Shown here: positions 16,041 to 24,616 of the stretch, piece by piece | How positions within the stretch are numbered: position 1 is the stretch's first letter | Layout of the letters: each line of letters begins with the position of its first letter | DNA from: Clostridia bacterium | GTDB taxonomy: Bacteria > Bacillota > Clostridia > Oscillospirales > CAG-272 | DNA: 54,718 nt | Reading direction: 5' to 3' | Assembly: GCA_017623355.1 (NCBI GenBank) | Contig: JAGAPG010000034.1 | Coordinates: 1 to 54,718, forward strand | Notes under the pieces: model-generated | The model's input: only the letters and a program-made list of their open reading frames with translations | Databases searched by the model: none | Told to the model about the DNA's origin: nothing | Position numbers and translations under genes: made by a program

Positions 16041-17825
16041 ATGGATATTTTTGAAAAAAACGATAAGCGTACCCATTACTGCGGTACGGTAACGAAGGAA
16101 TTGATCGGCAAACGCGTTTGCGTTCTCGGTTGGGCGCAAAAGCAACGAGACCTCGGTTCTCTTATATTTATCGATCTTCGCGACAGAAGCGGAATTGTTC
16201 AGCTTGCTTTTGACGAGAACACTGACAGGAAAATTTTCGACGATGCTTTTACGGTAAGAGCCGAATTTGTTCTCTGTGCTAAGGGCGTTGTAAGAGAAAG
16301 AGCTACCGTTAATAAAAACATTCCCACAGGCGACGTTGAGATCGCTGTCGATGAATTTAAAATTCTCGGCAAGGCTCAGACACCTCCCTTTGAAATTGTA
16401 GAAAACAGCGATGTTAAAGCTGATCTGCGTCTTAAGCACAGATATCTTGATCTTCGCCGTCCCGATATGCAAAGAAACATAATTGCGCGTTCAAAAATAG
16501 TAAACCTTACAAGAAACTATTTCAACGAAAACGGATTTATCGACATTGAAACGCCTAATCTTATCCGTCCGACTCCTGAAGGAGCACGAGACTATCTCGT
16601 TCCCAGCCGTGTTCACAACGGAAAATTTTACGCACTTCCACAATCTCCACAAATATACAAGCAGCTTCTTATGTACTCAGGCTTTGACAGATACATTCAA
16701 ATAGCGCGCTGCTTCCGCGACGAGGATCTCCGTGCTGACCGTCAGCCCGAATTTACTCAGATAGATATGGAAATTTCGTTTACTGACGAGGACGAGATCA
16801 TCGCTATTAACGAGGGATATATAAAGTATCTTTTTGATAATTTTATGAATAAAGAGCTTACAGTACCCTTTGAAAGAATTACTTGGCGCGATGCTATGGA
16901 CCGCTTTGGCTCTGATAAGCCTGATATGAGATTCGGCTTTGAGCTCAAGGATCTTTCGGACATAGTTAAAAATACTGAGTTTAAGGTTTTCGCGGGCGCT
17001 ATTGCAAACGGCGGAAGCGTAAGAGCCATAAATGTTAAGGGCGGAGCTAAATTCTCAAGAAAAGAGATAGACTCCCTTACCGAGGTTGCCAAGACCTACA
17101 AGGCTAAGGGTATGGCTTGGCTCAAGATGGTAAATGGGGAGATCTCCTCATCATACGCAAAATTTCTTGCCGACGGCGAAAACAAGGCAATAAATGAAAA
17201 GATGGAGCTTTGTGACGGCGACCTTCTCTTAATCATAGCTGACAAAAATAAAATAGTATACGATTCTCTCGGCGCATTAAGATGTGAATGTGCAAAGCGC
17301 CTCGGACTTTTAAATCCCAACGAATTCAAGTTCGTTTGGGTAACTGAGTTCCCCCTCTTTGAGTACAGCGAGGAGGACGGAAGATACTATGCTATGCACC
17401 ATCCATTTACTGCTCCTATGGACGAGGATTATGAATTTATCGACACAGATCCCGGCAGAGTACGCGCACGCGCTTACGATATCGTTTTGAACGGTACTGA
17501 GCTTGGCGGCGGCTCTATCCGTATCCACACGACAGAAATGCAGGAGCATATGTTCTCTATTCTCGGAATAGGAAAAGAGGACGCAAACGAGAAATTCGGC
17601 TTCTTGCTTGAAGCATTTAAATACGGCGTTCCCCCACACGGCGGTCTTGCCTTCGGTCTCGACCGTTTGGTAACACTTTTGCTCGGACTTGAGGATATTC
17701 GCGATGTTATCGCATTCCCGAAGGTTCAAAATGCTTCCGAGCTTATGTCCAAATGCCCTTCTTTTGCAAATCCCGACGACTTAAAGGAACTCGGTATTGC
17801 TGTTATAAATACAGAAGAAGAATAA
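16041..17825 (+). CDS. aspS: Aspartate-tRNA ligase (bacterial type)
   Basis: AspRS charges tRNA-Asp, and also tRNA-Asn when non-discriminating; this cannot be decided by eye. The N-terminal OB fold contains GWAQKQRDLGSLIFIDLRD. The catalytic core has RPTPEGARDYLVPSR and motif 2 FRDEDLRADRQPEFTQID. The bacterial GAD insertion spans roughly residues 300-410, and motif 3 is GGLAFGLDRLV. At 594 residues it is full length. It sits 2 bp after hisS, a common hisS-aspS pairing in Firmicutes. Confidence 0.97.
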   Translation: MDIFEKNDKRTHYCGTVTKELIGKRVCVLGWAQKQRDLGSLIFIDLRDRSGIVQLAFDENTDRKIFDDAFTVRAEFVLCAKGVVRERATVNKNIPTGDVEIAVDEFKILGKAQTPPFEIVENSDVKADLRLKHRYLDLRRPDMQRNIIARSKIVNLTRNYFNENGFIDIETPNLIRPTPEGARDYLVPSRVHNGKFYALPQSPQIYKQLLMYSGFDRYIQIARCFRDEDLRADRQPEFTQIDMEISFTDEDEIIAINEGYIKYLFDNFMNKELTVPFERITWRDAMDRFGSDKPDMRFGFELKDLSDIVKNTEFKVFAGAIANGGSVRAINVKGGAKFSRKEIDSLTEVAKTYKAKGMAWLKMVNGEISSSYAKFLADGENKAINEKMELCDGDLLLIIADKNKIVYDSLGALRCECAKRLGLLNPNEFKFVWVTEFPLFEYSEEDGRYYAMHHPFTAPMDEDYEFIDTDPGRVRARAYDIVLNGTELGGGSIRIHTTEMQEHMFSILGIGKEDANEKFGFLLEAFKYGVPPHGGLAFGLDRLVTLLLGLEDIRDVIAFPKVQNASELMSKCPSFANPDDLKELGIAVINTEEE

Positions 17826-17846
17826 AATTTACATTGGAGAAAAGAA

Positions 17847-19730
17847 ATGAAAAACTTGCTTAACGACAAAAAGAAGCTTACTTCCGTTGTTGTGATGGCG
17901 GTTGTGCTCATTGCTTTCGTCGTTTGTTCTCTTGTCGTTCGTGCTCCCGAGACGCACGAATGTCACGATTGCGGCGGTGTTCCCGTATACTGTGAGGTTT
18001 GCGGAACTGCTGATAATCTTAAAGAACAAATGCTTGAATGTGATGATTGCAGCAACCTTACTCCCACATTAGTTTGCACAAATCCTGAGTGCTTTGACAA
18101 ATTAAATGCAGAAGTAACAAACGAAGAAGACAAAACAATGCCATTGGCTCTTACCTGCGAAGGCTGCGAGGGCGCAGGTTCGGTTGAAAATTCAAGCAGA
18201 TACTCTGAAACATTTATGGCGCTTGCTGCTCCCATAATCGCTATCGTGCTTGCTCTTATCACAAAAGAGGTTTATTCCTCGCTCTTTATCGGTATTCTTA
18301 TCGGTGGCTTGCTCAACGCCGGCTACAACCTTCCAAAAACACTTGATTTCGTTATAAACGACGGCCTTATTTCTGCTGTATCCGGTAGCGCAGGTATATT
18401 TATATTCCTCGTTATTCTCGGTATAATGGTTATCCTCGTTAACAAATCCGGCGGATCTGCAGCATTTGGAAGATGGGCTCAAAAGAACATAAAGACAAAG
18501 CTCGGCGCTACTCTTGCTACTTTCGTTCTCGGTGTACTTATCTTTATCGATGACTACTTTAACTGTCTTACAGTCGGCTCTGTAATGCGTCCCGTTACCG
18601 ATACGCACAAGATCTCAAGATCTAAGCTTGCGTTCCTTATCGATGCTACCGCAGCTCCTATCTGTATGATAGCTCCTATTTCATCTTGGGCTGCCGCAGT
18701 TGCTGAATACGCTCCGGAGGGTACAAGCGGTCTTGTAATGTTTGTTAAGGCTATACCCTTCAACTTCTATTCTATACTTACTTTAGTATTCATTATTGCT
18801 ATATCCATTATGGGATTTGATTACGGTAAGATGTCCGGCTTCGAGATTAAGGCTCAAAACGGAGATCTCGGCGCTATCGAATCCGAAGAAAGCGAAGAAG
18901 CAAAGGAAATCGCTGCAAACGAAAAGGGCAGAGTTCTTGACCTCGTATTGCCAATCGTAGTTCTTATAGTTACTTGTGTTATTGCACTTATCTACGTTGG
19001 CGGCTTCTTTGGTGAAGATATTTGGGGTGGCACTGACAATGCCGGTAACTTCATCGGCGCATTCGGAAATACCGATGCAACGGTAGCGTTGCCTTGGGGT
19101 AGTATTATAGCTCTTCTCTTTACGATCGTTTACTTTATGATTCGTAAAACGGTTTCCTTTAAGGAATCTATGGAAGCAGTTCCGAAGGGCTTTATCGCAA
19201 TGGTTCCCGCTATACTCATTCTTACATTCGCTACAGCTCTTAAGAATATGACATCTCTTCTCGGAGCTAAAGAATTTGTTGCAGGAATAGTAAACGGCGC
19301 AGGAACTCTCGGTGCTTTCTTGCCCGCTATCATCTTTATCGTTGCTTGCTGTCTTGCTTTCTCGACAGGAACATCGTGGGGTACATTCGGTATTCTTATC
19401 CCGATCGTTACTGCTATCTTCCCGGATGGCTCTATGATCCAAATAATCGCTATGTCCGCTTGTCTTGCAGGCGCAGTTTGCGGTGACCACTGCTCGCCTA
19501 TTTCAGATACAACAATTATGGCATCTGCAGGTGCACAGTGCAATCATGTTGAACACGTTCAAACTCAGCTTCCTTATGCTATCACGGTTGCCTCCGTTTC
19601 GTTCGTATCATTTATACTCGCAGGCGTGCTTGATCTTGCTAACGTAGCTTGGATTGCAATTCCCGTTTCTATCGCTCTTATGATAGGAACACTCTTCGTT
19701 ATCAAAAAAGTAACAAAGAAAAACATTTAA
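17847..19730 (+). CDS. NhaC-family Na+/H+ antiporter with a ten-cysteine N-terminal insertion
   Basis: From about residue 120 the protein is a typical NhaC-type antiporter: a dozen or so hydrophobic segments, GTSWGTFGILIPI, and the signature GDHCSPISDTTIMASAGA. Before that comes an unusual block. A first membrane helix (about 13-31), preceded by Lys/Asp-rich residues, is followed by a soluble stretch (36-115) with ten cysteines, mostly in CxxC pairs: Cys39/42, 49/52, 65/68, 77/82 and 104/107. The last reads CEGCEGAG, like one DnaJ CxxCxGxG repeat. By the positive-inside rule the domain should face outside. It could bind zinc or another metal, or form disulfides. It lies 21 bp after aspS and ends at a terminator, so it belongs to the hisS-aspS unit. 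Confidence 0.85.
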   Translation: MKNLLNDKKKLTSVVVMAVVLIAFVVCSLVVRAPETHECHDCGGVPVYCEVCGTADNLKEQMLECDDCSNLTPTLVCTNPECFDKLNAEVTNEEDKTMPLALTCEGCEGAGSVENSSRYSETFMALAAPIIAIVLALITKEVYSSLFIGILIGGLLNAGYNLPKTLDFVINDGLISAVSGSAGIFIFLVILGIMVILVNKSGGSAAFGRWAQKNIKTKLGATLATFVLGVLIFIDDYFNCLTVGSVMRPVTDTHKISRSKLAFLIDATAAPICMIAPISSWAAAVAEYAPEGTSGLVMFVKAIPFNFYSILTLVFIIAISIMGFDYGKMSGFEIKAQNGDLGAIESEESEEAKEIAANEKGRVLDLVLPIVVLIVTCVIALIYVGGFFGEDIWGGTDNAGNFIGAFGNTDATVALPWGSIIALLFTIVYFMIRKTVSFKESMEAVPKGFIAMVPAILILTFATALKNMTSLLGAKEFVAGIVNGAGTLGAFLPAIIFIVACCLAFSTGTSWGTFGILIPIVTAIFPDGSMIQIIAMSACLAGAVCGDHCSPISDTTIMASAGAQCNHVEHVQTQLPYAITVASVSFVSFILAGVLDLANVAWIAIPVSIALMIGTLFVIKKVTKKNI

Positions 19731-19736
19731 TAATTA

Positions 19737-19775
19737 AAAAAGAGAGGGTTTTTTAAACTCTCTCTTTACTTTTTT
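19737..19775 (+). terminator. Terminator after the antiporter gene
   Basis: AAAGAGAGGGTTT pairs with AAACTCTCTCTTT (one wobble), then a T-rich tract. The nrdR -35 box lies inside its 3' flank. Confidence 0.8.
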
Positions 19776-19793
19776 GAAAAATCGTGGTAAAAT
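19765..19793 (+). promoter_or_regulatory. Promoter of nrdR
   Basis: -35 TTTACT, 17-nt spacer, -10 TAAAAT, about 45 bases before the nrdR start. Confidence 0.6.
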
Positions 19794-19839
19794 ATCTTTG
19801 TTATGAGCTTTATGCTACATTCTGAAAAGAGGATTTTTT

Positions 19840-20283
19840 ATGAGATGTCCGCATTGCTCCTGCGAGGAGCTTAAGGTTATCGATTCACGTCCTATCGTTG
19901 AGACCTCAAGCATCAGACGACGTCGTGAATGTCTTAACTGCAAAACAAGATTTAATACCTATGAAACAATAGAAACGGTTCAACCAATAGTAATAAAAAA
20001 GGATGGCAGCCGTGAATATTTTAACAAAAACAAGCTCCTTCAAGGGCTTATGAAGGCATGCCAAAAGCGTCCTGTTGACTCGTCCAAGATCGCTGATAAA
20101 ATCGAAAACGATCTTTTGAACGGCATGATATCCGAAATCACCTCTATGGAGCTTGGAGAAATGGTAATGCGTGAGCTTAAGGATGTTGATGCTGTTGCTT
20201 ACGTTCGCTTCGCTTCCGTTTACCGCGAATTTAAGGACGTAGAAACGTTTATGAGCGAGCTTAAAAGCTTCTTAAAAAAATAA
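19840..20283 (+). CDS. nrdR: Transcriptional repressor NrdR
   Basis: NrdR represses ribonucleotide reductase genes in response to ATP/dATP. The N-terminal zinc ribbon is clear: [17 protein letters not shown], then [16 protein letters not shown]. The ATP-cone follows from about residue 47 ([18 protein letters not shown]) through [17 protein letters not shown]. The length of 147 residues is standard. No ribonucleotide reductase gene is in the window. Confidence 0.97.
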   Translation: MRCPHCSCEELKVIDSRPIVETSSIRRRRECLNCKTRFNTYETIETVQPIVIKKDGSREYFNKNKLLQGLMKACQKRPVDSSKIADKIENDLLNGMISEITSMELGEMVMRELKDVDAVAYVRFASVYREFKDVETFMSELKSFLKK

Positions 20284-20299
20284 GCTACTTCAGCTAAAA

Positions 20300-20516
20300 G
20301 CTGTTAGCATAACAAGCGTATGCGGGGGAAAGTGCGGTGCAAATCCGTCACAACAGCCATTGCCGTTATAGTCGGAATGCCAAGCATATGTTTTCAGCGA
20401 ATGCTGAATGGTAAAATTGTTCTTGGGCATATGAAGAACAAAGCCAAGAGTTCATTCTCTTTGCTCACGCCTATGCGTGATTTTACTTTGTGGGCGAAAG
20501 CCGAAAATACAAAGAA
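20300..20516 (+). ncRNA. Cobalamin riboswitch
   Basis: The region contains the conserved core GCGGGGGAAAGTGCGGTG, followed by CAAATCC, the CAACAGCC...GCCGTTA arm, and a B12-box-like GTCGGAATGCC. CGTATGC at the 5' side can pair with GCATATG at the 3' side to close the aptamer (about 20315-20392). Downstream hairpins (TTCAGCGAATGCTGAA and TTGTTCTT...AAGAACAA) up to the ribosome binding site at 20517 are the likely expression platform. It precedes a DUF4430 lipoprotein, so B12 probably shuts off that gene. Confidence 0.82.
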
Positions 20517-20530
20517 AAGGAGATGAAAAA

Positions 20531-20908
20531 ATGAAAAAAGTTCTTTCATTAACAATAGCGCTATTGATGCTTTTTTCGTCGATTTTCTTTATCGTATCAT
20601 GCGATAAGGACGAAGAAGGGGATACGGTGTCCTTTAAATTTACCGTTGTTCACTCAAACGGCGAGGAAAAAAGCTTTGATGTAACGACCAACAAAAAAAG
20701 GGTTGGCGCTGCTCTTATTGAAAAGAATCTCATTTCGGGTGAGGACGGACCTTACGGTCTCTATGTAAAGACTGTTGACGGTGAAACCCTTGACTACGAA
20801 AAAGACGGAAAGTATTGGGCGTTTTATATAAACGGCGAATACGCTTCGACCGGTGTTGATATGACCGATATAGTCAATGGCGAATCATATTCGTTCAAAG
20901 CAGAATAA
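20531..20908 (+). CDS. DUF4430 (transcobalamin-like) lipoprotein under B12 riboswitch control
   Basis: The 125-residue product starts with a signal peptide, MKKVLSLTIALLMLFSS, and a lipobox ending IVSC (Cys around residue 23), so it is probably an exported lipoprotein. The mature part has the DUF4430 pattern: VGAALIEKNLIS...YGLYVKTVDGE and the closing YWAFYINGEYASTGVD. DUF4430 resembles the C-terminal beta domain of transcobalamin/intrinsic factor. Combined with the riboswitch, a corrinoid-binding surface protein is a good inference. The start at 20531 has AAGGAG 8 bases upstream. No transporter gene follows; a terminator comes right after the stop. Confidence 0.82.
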   Translation: MKKVLSLTIALLMLFSSIFFIVSCDKDEEGDTVSFKFTVVHSNGEEKSFDVTTNKKRVGAALIEKNLISGEDGPYGLYVKTVDGETLDYEKDGKYWAFYINGEYASTGVDMTDIVNGESYSFKAE

Positions 20909-20910
20909 GC

Positions 20911-20946
20911 AAAAAAGGAGATTGAAGTTCAATCTCCTTTTTATTT
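20911..20946. terminator. Bidirectional terminator between DUF4430 gene and phosphoribosyltransferase
   Basis: GGAGATTGAA pairs with TTCAATCTCC, flanked by A- and T-runs, so it can stop both convergent transcripts. Confidence 0.85.
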
Positions 20947-20949
20947 ATT

Positions 20950-21501
20950 TCAGATAGGCTCGCCTGACGATGTAAACAAGGGAAGTTTTTCAAGATAGAT
21001 TATATCCCCTCTGTCAATAGCATCTCCTTCGGCCAAAATAGCCATTTTACCGACAACCTCTCCGCCCGCCTTTTCAACAAGAGCCTCTATTGCATGAAGG
21101 GATTCTCCCGTTGAAATAACATCGTCAATGATAAGAATTCTTTTACCCTTCATTAAATCTGCGTCATTTCCGTCAAGATAAAGAGTTTGCTCCTTGGCGG
21201 TAGTTATTGAATGAACCGTCGCAGAAATAATATTTCTCATATAAAGCTTAGGTCCTTTTCTTGCAAGCATATATTTTTGATTACCTGCAATTCTTGCCAT
21301 TTCGTGAATAAGCGGAATTCCCTTTGCCTCTGCGGTTATCATATAATCGTATTCGGGAGCTTTTTCAAGAAGTGCCTTTGCACAAGCAGTCGTAAGCTCG
21401 GGATCTCCAAAAATAACGAATGCTCCTATACAGAGCTTATCATTCAGTGGACAAAGCGGTAATGCGCGCTCAAGCCCTGCAATATTCATTTTATAATCCA
21501 T
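20950..21501 (-). CDS. Purine phosphoribosyltransferase-like protein
   Basis: This 183-residue type I phosphoribosyltransferase has the PRPP loop RILIIDDVISTGES (about 120-133) and a pyrophosphate-loop region ITAEAKGIPLIHEMA near residue 56. The pattern is closest to adenine/xanthine phosphoribosyltransferases, but the base cannot be assigned. A GAGGTG site precedes the ATG and a strong promoter drives it alone. It may be a salvage enzyme; a regulatory PurR-like role is less likely because no helix-turn-helix is present. Confidence 0.78.
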   Translation of the reverse strand: MDYKMNIAGLERALPLCPLNDKLCIGAFVIFGDPELTTACAKALLEKAPEYDYMITAEAKGIPLIHEMARIAGNQKYMLARKGPKLYMRNIISATVHSITTAKEQTLYLDGNDADLMKGKRILIIDDVISTGESLHAIEALVEKAGGEVVGKMAILAEGDAIDRGDIIYLEKLPLFTSSGEPI

Positions 21502-21539
21502 AATATCACCTCATACATAGGATATTTCTCTATATGATA

Positions 21540-21568
21540 ATTTTAGCACATCTTTTCAAAAATGTCAA
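21540..21568 (-). promoter_or_regulatory. Promoter of the phosphoribosyltransferase gene
   Basis: -35 TTGACA, 17-nt spacer, -10 TAAAAT, about 40 bases before the start codon and just past the stop of the MORN/AAA+ gene. I see no clear terminator between them. Confidence 0.8.
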
Positions 21569-21581
21569 TTATAAAGACATA

Positions 21582-24506
21582 TCATTTTACTGTCTGACCG
21601 TTTTTGTAGGCTTCAAATTTATCAAGATCTTCTTTAGTAATATTGTTTTGCGCGTTATTCAACGCCGCTTCACAATCTTCTTTTGTAATAGCCTGCACTT
21701 TACCAAGTCTTACAGATTTTTTGTAAGCCTCTAAGCGGATTTTATCACAAATGGCGGTAATATCTCCGCCTCCGAAGCCTTCAAGCCTATCAGCAAGCTC
21801 CTCTAAGCTAACGCCCTCTCCTAACGGAATAGCTCCAATAGCTTTATTTACTAAAAATTCTCTTGCCTCTTTATCGGGGACGCCAACATAAATTTGAGTA
21901 TCAAAGCGTCCGCCGCGAAGCATTGCCGGATCAAGCGCCCACGGACGGTTGGTCGCAGCTATAAGCAAAAGCATCTTGTTTTGAGACGGCTTAAAGCCGT
22001 CAACCTTTGTCAAAAAGGTCGCAACAAAGCGCGCCATAGCGGGAGAGTCGTTATCATTATCACGCTTACCAGCCACAGAATCGAACTCATCAAAGAAAAT
22101 AATAGCCTTTTCGTGCTTTTGCGCCTCGTCAAATAGCTTATTTATCCTTTCCGAGCTTTCACCCAGCCATTTTGAAATAAGGTCCTGACAGCTTACAGAA
22201 TAAAATGCGGCATCTATCTCTCCTGCAATAGCTCTTGCCACAAGCGTTTTACCGGTCCCCGGAGGGCCGTAAAGCAATATCTTTCCGCCCGGCTTAATAT
22301 CAAACGCCTTAGCAAGCTCGGGATCTTTAAGAGGCTCGATTACGTGGAATATGATCTCTTCCTTAACATCATTAAGTCCCGCAACATCATCAAAGGTAAT
22401 CCCACCTTTTAGGGATTCAGGCGTAAACATGGTTTTTTCCTCGTTCACCTTGACAGCTGTATTATTAGTATTATCTTTGCTACCGTTGTTACTGCTTTGA
22501 TTGGTTTGATCATCGGAAGCAATAAACTTGCCATTCTCAAAGCTTCCGTCTAATACTCTACCATCTGCATAAGTATATACGCCCTTACCGTAAAGCTTTC
22601 CGTCTACAAATTCACCCTCGTATTTATCGCCGTTAGCATACGTGCGTACACCCTTACCTGTCACCTTATCGTCTGTAAAATCACCCTCGTATATGTCACC
22701 GTTTGTGTAGGTTCGTTTTCCCTTTCCTACTAATTTTCCATCCTCAAAGATTCCCTCGTCCTTGTTACCGCTCGCAAAAGTGTATACACCCTTGCCTGTC
22801 ACCTTATCGTCTGTAAAATCACCCTCGTATTTATCACCGTCAGCCCAAATAAAAGTACCCTTACCGTGATGCTTTCCGTCTAAAAATTCACCCTCGTATT
22901 TATTGCCGTTTGCAAAGTAATAAATACCCTTGCCGGTTCTTTTGTCATCCTTCCATTCGCCCTCGTATTTGTCACCTGACCACTCAGAGCTTCCGCCCCA
23001 AATGTAAACTCCTTTACCGTGATGCTTTCCGTCTACAAATTCACCCTCGTATTTATCACCGTCAGCCCAAACAAAAATACCTTTTCCGATTTTTTGACCG
23101 TCTACAAATTCACCCACATATTTATTGCCGTTTGAAAAATTATAAATACCCTTACCCGTGCGCACATCATTTTTCCATTCGCCATCGTATTTATCCCCAT
23201 TTGACCAAGTGTATACTCCGTAACCCTCGTATTTACCAAGAAACGTTTCTCCCTTGTAGGTATCATAGCCCTTTCCGTCTAAGCCTAAGAACCTTTTTTC
23301 GGGAATTACCCTAAAGGTATAGCTGCCCGTTTTTTCTGTACGCTTTTTTCTGCATTGTTCTTGTATGTTTTCAGCAAGCTTGGCGGTTTCTCTTGCCTTT
23401 GATGCCGCTTGGTTAACAGCTTTTGATAAAAGCTCAATCTCCTTGCTAAGCTCGCTTTTTTCCTCCTTCACTTCCGCGGCCTTTTCCGTATTTTCAGCCT
23501 CTTTTTTTGTAGAAGCTTTTGTTTTTGAAGCAGTTTTTTTCTCTGTGTTGTTTTTTGTAGCCGTCTTTTTAGCAGTACTCTTATTCTCGGAATTATCCTT
23601 TTTAACGGATGAAGTCTTTTTTACCGAGGTCTCTTGTTTAGTTTCTTCCTTTTTCTTAGAAGTTCTCTTGGAAGTCGCTGATTTTTCAGAATCTGCTTCC
23701 TTTTTTGACTCGTTTTTAGACGTTTTTTCTAAAGCTTTCTTTTCTTCTGCTTTATTATTGTTTACATTCGTAGTCTCTTGCTTGAGCGTTTCGGGATTTG
23801 TCGTTTCAATCAGCTCATCATTTAAATATTTTTCCGTATACTTCGTTCCGTCAGATAATGTGACCAGAAATTTACCGTGTTTCTTGTCGAGCTTAAAAGT
23901 ACCGGAATAAACAGTACCGTCCTTAGTAGTCAGAATGCCTTTACCATTGAATCTACCGTCAGAATAGTTTCCGCTATACACATCATATCCAACCGTTTTT
24001 TGTGCTTTTCCGTTTTTAAATATACCGTAATAAAATGTACCTTCAAAAAAATCCCCGTTTGAAAAAGTCTTTTTTCCATTACCGTGAATCTTATCCTTAG
24101 AAAATCCGCCTTTATATGTATATTCAGGACATTTTTCAACTCCGTTGCCTTCCTTCAACCCATGTCTGAACTGCCCCTCGTAGGTATACGAGCCGATTTT
24201 TTTAGTCAACTTGCCCTTACCATCGTATTTTCCATATACAAAGTCACCCTCATAGGTAGTATAACCGTCGGTGAATTTTCCCTTACCGTTCATTTTATCG
24301 TAATTCCATTCACCCTCATAGCTATACATCTCCCCCGAAAGCTTAGGACGGTAAAGCTTACCCTTGCCGCAACGCACGTCGTCGACCCAATCACCCTCAT
24401 AGATCTCGCCGTTTGCGTATATCATTTTTCCCTTGCCGTGACGTTTTTTAGTAAAGGTAGTACCTTCTCCATCGTATATTCCGCCGTCCTTATATTTTTT
24501 AACCAT
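21582..24506 (-). CDS. MORN-repeat / AAA+ ATPase fusion protein (974 residues)
   Basis: Layout: MORN block 1 (about 25-232, some nine repeats of the YEGDWVDDVRCGKGKL type); a Lys/Glu/Ser/Thr-rich disordered linker with a short helical end (235-390); MORN block 2 (about 415-662, ten or eleven repeats such as GDKYEGEFVDGKHHGKG); a short Asn/Ser linker; and a Vps4/Cdc48-like AAA+ domain (698-960). The ATPase is intact: Walker A GPPGTGKT (747-754), Walker B IIFFDEFD (Asp806, Glu807), sensor 1 ATNRP (Asn853) and arginine fingers in RGGRFD (Arg864, Arg867). No signal or membrane segment is seen, so it is cytoplasmic. MORN repeats often bind membranes or partners; the AAA+ motor would remodel a client. 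The start at 24506 follows GGGGG; in-frame codons further upstream lie inside the promoter. The gene is monocistronic and the client is unknown. Confidence 0.88.
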   Translation of the reverse strand: MVKKYKDGGIYDGEGTTFTKKRHGKGKMIYANGEIYEGDWVDDVRCGKGKLYRPKLSGEMYSYEGEWNYDKMNGKGKFTDGYTTYEGDFVYGKYDGKGKLTKKIGSYTYEGQFRHGLKEGNGVEKCPEYTYKGGFSKDKIHGNGKKTFSNGDFFEGTFYYGIFKNGKAQKTVGYDVYSGNYSDGRFNGKGILTTKDGTVYSGTFKLDKKHGKFLVTLSDGTKYTEKYLNDELIETTNPETLKQETTNVNNNKAEEKKALEKTSKNESKKEADSEKSATSKRTSKKKEETKQETSVKKTSSVKKDNSENKSTAKKTATKNNTEKKTASKTKASTKKEAENTEKAAEVKEEKSELSKEIELLSKAVNQAASKARETAKLAENIQEQCRKKRTEKTGSYTFRVIPEKRFLGLDGKGYDTYKGETFLGKYEGYGVYTWSNGDKYDGEWKNDVRTGKGIYNFSNGNKYVGEFVDGQKIGKGIFVWADGDKYEGEFVDGKHHGKGVYIWGGSSEWSGDKYEGEWKDDKRTGKGIYYFANGNKYEGEFLDGKHHGKGTFIWADGDKYEGDFTDDKVTGKGVYTFASGNKDEGIFEDGKLVGKGKRTYTNGDIYEGDFTDDKVTGKGVRTYANGDKYEGEFVDGKLYGKGVYTYADGRVLDGSFENGKFIASDDQTNQSSNNGSKDNTNNTAVKVNEEKTMFTPESLKGGITFDDVAGLNDVKEEIIFHVIEPLKDPELAKAFDIKPGGKILLYGPPGTGKTLVARAIAGEIDAAFYSVSCQDLISKWLGESSERINKLFDEAQKHEKAIIFFDEFDSVAGKRDNDNDSPAMARFVATFLTKVDGFKPSQNKMLLLIAATNRPWALDPAMLRGGRFDTQIYVGVPDKEAREFLVNKAIGAIPLGEGVSLEELADRLEGFGGGDITAICDKIRLEAYKKSVRLGKVQAITKEDCEAALNNAQNNITKEDLDKFEAYKNGQTVK

Positions 24507-24540
24507 AGTGCCCCCATATAAAAGAATATATATTATTATA

Positions 24541-24569
24541 ATTTTATCATAATATAATTTATTTGTCAA
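24541..24569 (-). promoter_or_regulatory. Promoter of the MORN/AAA+ gene
   Basis: -35 TTGACA, 17-nt spacer, -10 TAAAAT. Its position shows that translation begins at the ATG at 24506, not at upstream in-frame codons. Confidence 0.85.
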
Positions 24570-24616
24570 CCTGACTAAAAAGCAAAAGAGGTTACTAAAT
24601 GTAACCTCTTTGAATT

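Noticed and set aside
18783-19490. Leftward open frame of 235 codons
   Set aside because: Antisense to the antiporter gene and highly Ser/Asn/Lys-rich, a shadow of membrane-helix codons.
23365-23910. Long rightward open frame of 181 codons, hydrophobic and Phe/Ser-rich
   Set aside because: It is the exact antisense of the Lys/Glu/Ser-rich linker of the MORN/AAA+ gene; codon bias of that linker keeps the opposite strand open. No ribosome binding site.
22560-24450. Tandem DNA repeats as a non-coding satellite
   Set aside because: The repeats are in frame and encode MORN motifs; codon differences between most copies show protein-level conservation.
24507-24569. N-terminal extension of the MORN/AAA+ protein
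   Set aside because: The upstream in-frame codon lies in the -35 box of a consensus promoter, so it cannot be translated from this transcript.
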